Source: CBDCYS01 sp965226245 (lineage in GTDB: Bacteria; Acidobacteriota; Terriglobia; Bryobacterales; UBA6623). Taken from it: a stretch of DNA of 64,000 bases. The stretch covers positions 4,712,001-4,776,000 of the forward strand of contig CBDDCL010000015.1 in NCBI GenBank assembly GCA_965226245.1, given 5' to 3'. The position numbers and the translations under genes are program-made. Shown one piece after another: positions 62,479 through 64,000 of this stretch. The notes under the pieces are model-generated. The model did no database searches. It worked only from the letters and a program-made list of their open reading frames with translations, and had not been told where the DNA came from. The stretch's first letter is position 1, and the number at the start of each line of letters is the position of its first letter.

Positions 62479-62534
62479 GGATTCGCCGGTCTTGCGGCCG
62501 GCAGTGCCGCTCGAGACCGAACGCCGGCGAATCC
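62479..62534. terminator. bidirectional terminator-like hairpin between convergent cytochrome genes
   Basis: GGATTCGCCGG (62479-62489) pairs with CCGGCGAATCC (62524-62534). It lies between the monoheme gene on the plus and the multiheme gene on the minus strand. Confidence 0.5.
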
Positions 62535-62568
62535 GCCAAATCCATCTCCGATAGCGGCTAACCGTGGG

Positions 62569-63900
62569 CTAACGCCGGTGACACGCCGCGCAGGTGTCTT
62601 CGAACGTGTGACAGGTAAAGCACGTCCGCTGATCCAGCATGGCTAAATTCGCGTGGGCGCCCGCCTTGAACAAGGCCAGCGGCGTGTGGCTTCTGGGAAG
62701 AAGGTTGTGGCACCGGACGCAACTGTCGGCGGTATGGCAAGTTGCGCAGGCTACTCGGTCGAGAGCGGCATACTTCCCGTGGATGTCATCACGCCATCGG
62801 GCTGTGTGGGAAGCGGGGCGCATCGCCTGGTGACAGTTGGCGCACTGCGTTTCCGCGCTAGCCGATGCTGTCACGTTTATGTGGCAGACGTAGCATTTGG
62901 CGTCCCTCGCCATGGCCTGCTGCTCGTGATCGAAGCGGAAGCTTTCGGTGTGGAACAGCGGCTTGACCGATCGGGAGTGACTGGCAGGCACCGGCCCGCT
63001 TTGCGGGTCGACGTGGCAGGTTTCGCAGTTCGACATCCTGAACTGTTCCGGCAAGTCTTTCGATACGTCGTGACACTCGACGCAGTCGAGCATTTTCGGG
63101 AGCGTCAGGTCGGCGAAACTTGTGCTCTCCGGAATCGCATAGTGGCAAGTCGTGCAATTCAGGTCGAACTTCTCTTTGGACCGGAAATGCGCCACGTGCG
63201 AGAACTTCAGGTTGACGTAAACGCCCGAGATCACATGCGCGGCGATCATCCGGCGGTCCTTGGTAAAGCCGGGATTCTCAATCTCTTCAGGATTGTGGCA
63301 ACTACGGCAATCCGGCGTGTCGGACTCCGGTGTTAGGTTCGGAGTGATGTGCGGTTTCGAGTGGCAGCTCTCGCATTCGGGATGACGGGGAAACTTCGCG
63401 AAAATGCCCTGTTCATCAAACTTGTGGCAGAACGTGCAGTCCGCCCGGAATCCTGTCTTGGGATCGATGCGGGCGTTCGGGTCAACGTGAAGCGCGTGGG
63501 AGAAATCAAACAGAATGGCTCGTTTCTTCTCGAAAAAGGGGAACGGAAGCAGATCCTCATTGTCAAAAGGCGGAAAGGATGCATGGCACTGGCCACAAAA
63601 CTTCGGCGTGAGGTCCTCCTCGTAGTTGGCCTCATGGCAAAGGATGCACTCATCGTGGCCCGGCCGCTTCAGGACGGTCGAGTCTTCCCGAGCCGGCACG
63701 TGGCAAACGCTGCAGTCTAGTTCAAGCTGGGTTGCATGAAACTCATGAACGAAGAATTCCTGCGCTTCCGGGAGGCGCTGGACCTCTTGGGTTTGCTTCT
63801 GGGCCGGTTCTTGGGCGAATGAGAGGGCGCGGCACAGCAGTGCTGCCGCCACCAGAACGAATGTTCCCGCCTGCGCATGAAAGTCAGTTCGCTCGTTCAT
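62569..63900 (-). CDS. 15-heme secreted c-type cytochrome
   Basis: 443 residues. Signal peptide (AGTFVLVAAALLCRALSFAQ) and 15 CXXCH motifs: CSVCH, CILCH, CGQCH, CTFCH, CESCH, CRSCH, CTTCH, CVECH, CETCH, CYVCH, CANCH, CATCH, CVRCH, CFTCH and CAACH, the last two residues from the end. Many additional His residues can serve as distal ligands, as in periplasmic or outer-surface electron conduits. Convergent with the monoheme gene. No partner porin is seen in the window; the upstream side is at the window edge. Confidence 0.9.
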   Translation of the reverse strand: MNERTDFHAQAGTFVLVAAALLCRALSFAQEPAQKQTQEVQRLPEAQEFFVHEFHATQLELDCSVCHVPAREDSTVLKRPGHDECILCHEANYEEDLTPKFCGQCHASFPPFDNEDLLPFPFFEKKRAILFDFSHALHVDPNARIDPKTGFRADCTFCHKFDEQGIFAKFPRHPECESCHSKPHITPNLTPESDTPDCRSCHNPEEIENPGFTKDRRMIAAHVISGVYVNLKFSHVAHFRSKEKFDLNCTTCHYAIPESTSFADLTLPKMLDCVECHDVSKDLPEQFRMSNCETCHVDPQSGPVPASHSRSVKPLFHTESFRFDHEQQAMARDAKCYVCHINVTASASAETQCANCHQAMRPASHTARWRDDIHGKYAALDRVACATCHTADSCVRCHNLLPRSHTPLALFKAGAHANLAMLDQRTCFTCHTFEDTCAACHRR

Positions 63901-64000
63901 AGACTCTTGCTTGTGTCCGCGGTGTTAGTGTAGTGCGCCAATCAGACCGTAACGTATAGTAGTCGTTTCCGCGCCTGTTAGCGGCGTGATACGGGCCATT
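63901..64000. other. upstream region of the 15-heme cytochrome, window edge
   Basis: No gene start is visible. The promoter of the minus-strand cytochrome should lie here, but no clear -35/-10 pair stands out. Confidence 0.3.

Noticed and set aside
1..64000. tRNA, rRNA, riboswitch, origin of replication or phage attachment sites
   Set aside because: None could be recognised by eye; a covariance-model search would be needed to exclude small RNA genes.

Overview
The window looks like a chromosomal segment of a GC-rich, Gram-negative, didermal soil or sediment bacterium, most probably an Acidobacteriota member of the Solibacter/Bryobacter type. This is an inference from three things: a secreted protein with SBBP-type propeller repeats and the C-terminal domain typical of Solibacter (TIGR03437-like, around 43340-44074), remnants of repeated Ser/Thr-kinase gene starts, and the secreted DUF6152-type gene neighbourhood. 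No rRNA, tRNA or CRISPR array was recognised.

Layout. 1-1438: a secreted protein read on the minus strand, cut by the window edge and frameshifted at a nine-G tract. 1803-3415: an IS1202-like insertion sequence. 3434-4443: repeats without genes. 4444-19157 (minus): a complete type II secretion/pseudopilus cluster in the order ECF sigma factor, membrane anti-sigma-like protein, secreted protein, gspE, gspF, gspG, gspH, gspI, gspJ, gspK, gspL, gspM, a GspC-like protein, a small secreted protein, gspD. 19560-24296 (plus): an ABC-2 polysaccharide exporter (wzm, wzt) followed by a two-domain glycosyltransferase. 24297-27160: a graveyard of dead transposases and dispersed repeats. 27708-33549 (plus): three secreted proteins (one with two VOC domains fused to a conserved secreted domain) and two serine hydrolases of the beta-lactamase fold. 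33785-38936: dead mobile DNA, glycerol dehydrogenase, a HicB remnant and a second kinase stub. 38993-44074: the SBBP/TIGR03437 protein, split by an IS1595-like element. 44686-53305: a bile-acid-symporter-family protein, RlpA, a DUF1772 protein, a sigma-54 activator, two glycosyltransferases, a secreted protein and ThiI. 54691-63900: a TIM-barrel isomerase, an Nramp-like transporter, a PQQ dehydrogenase, a diheme cytochrome, a tetraheme NapC-type cytochrome (split by the second IS1595-like copy), a cyclic-nucleotide-domain membrane protein, a monoheme cytochrome and, convergently, a 15-heme cytochrome.

How the parts may work together. The sigma/anti-sigma pair heads the secretion cluster in the same direction and may control it. 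The secretion machine would export the many signal-peptide-bearing proteins of the window. The PQQ dehydrogenase, diheme, tetraheme, monoheme and 15-heme cytochromes look like a periplasmic electron-transfer module from a sugar or alcohol to a quinone/multiheme chain; the tetraheme link is currently broken by an insertion.

The most unusual features are: (i) inverted pairs of short GTTGAGCCG arrays at several junctions of the secretion cluster and again between wzm and wzt, some of which are translated into prepilin leaders; (ii) a Gly-Tyr repeat of about 100 residues inside the secretin; (iii) a short TPFG motif shared by two adjacent secretion-cluster proteins; (iv) a transposase-less 981-bp element with perfect 27-bp ends, an 8-bp target duplication and membrane-protein cargo; (v) twice-repeated kinase leader hairpins followed by kinase stubs; and (vi) two IS1595-like copies with identical products that each disrupt a gene whose frame is restored exactly when the element is removed in silico.
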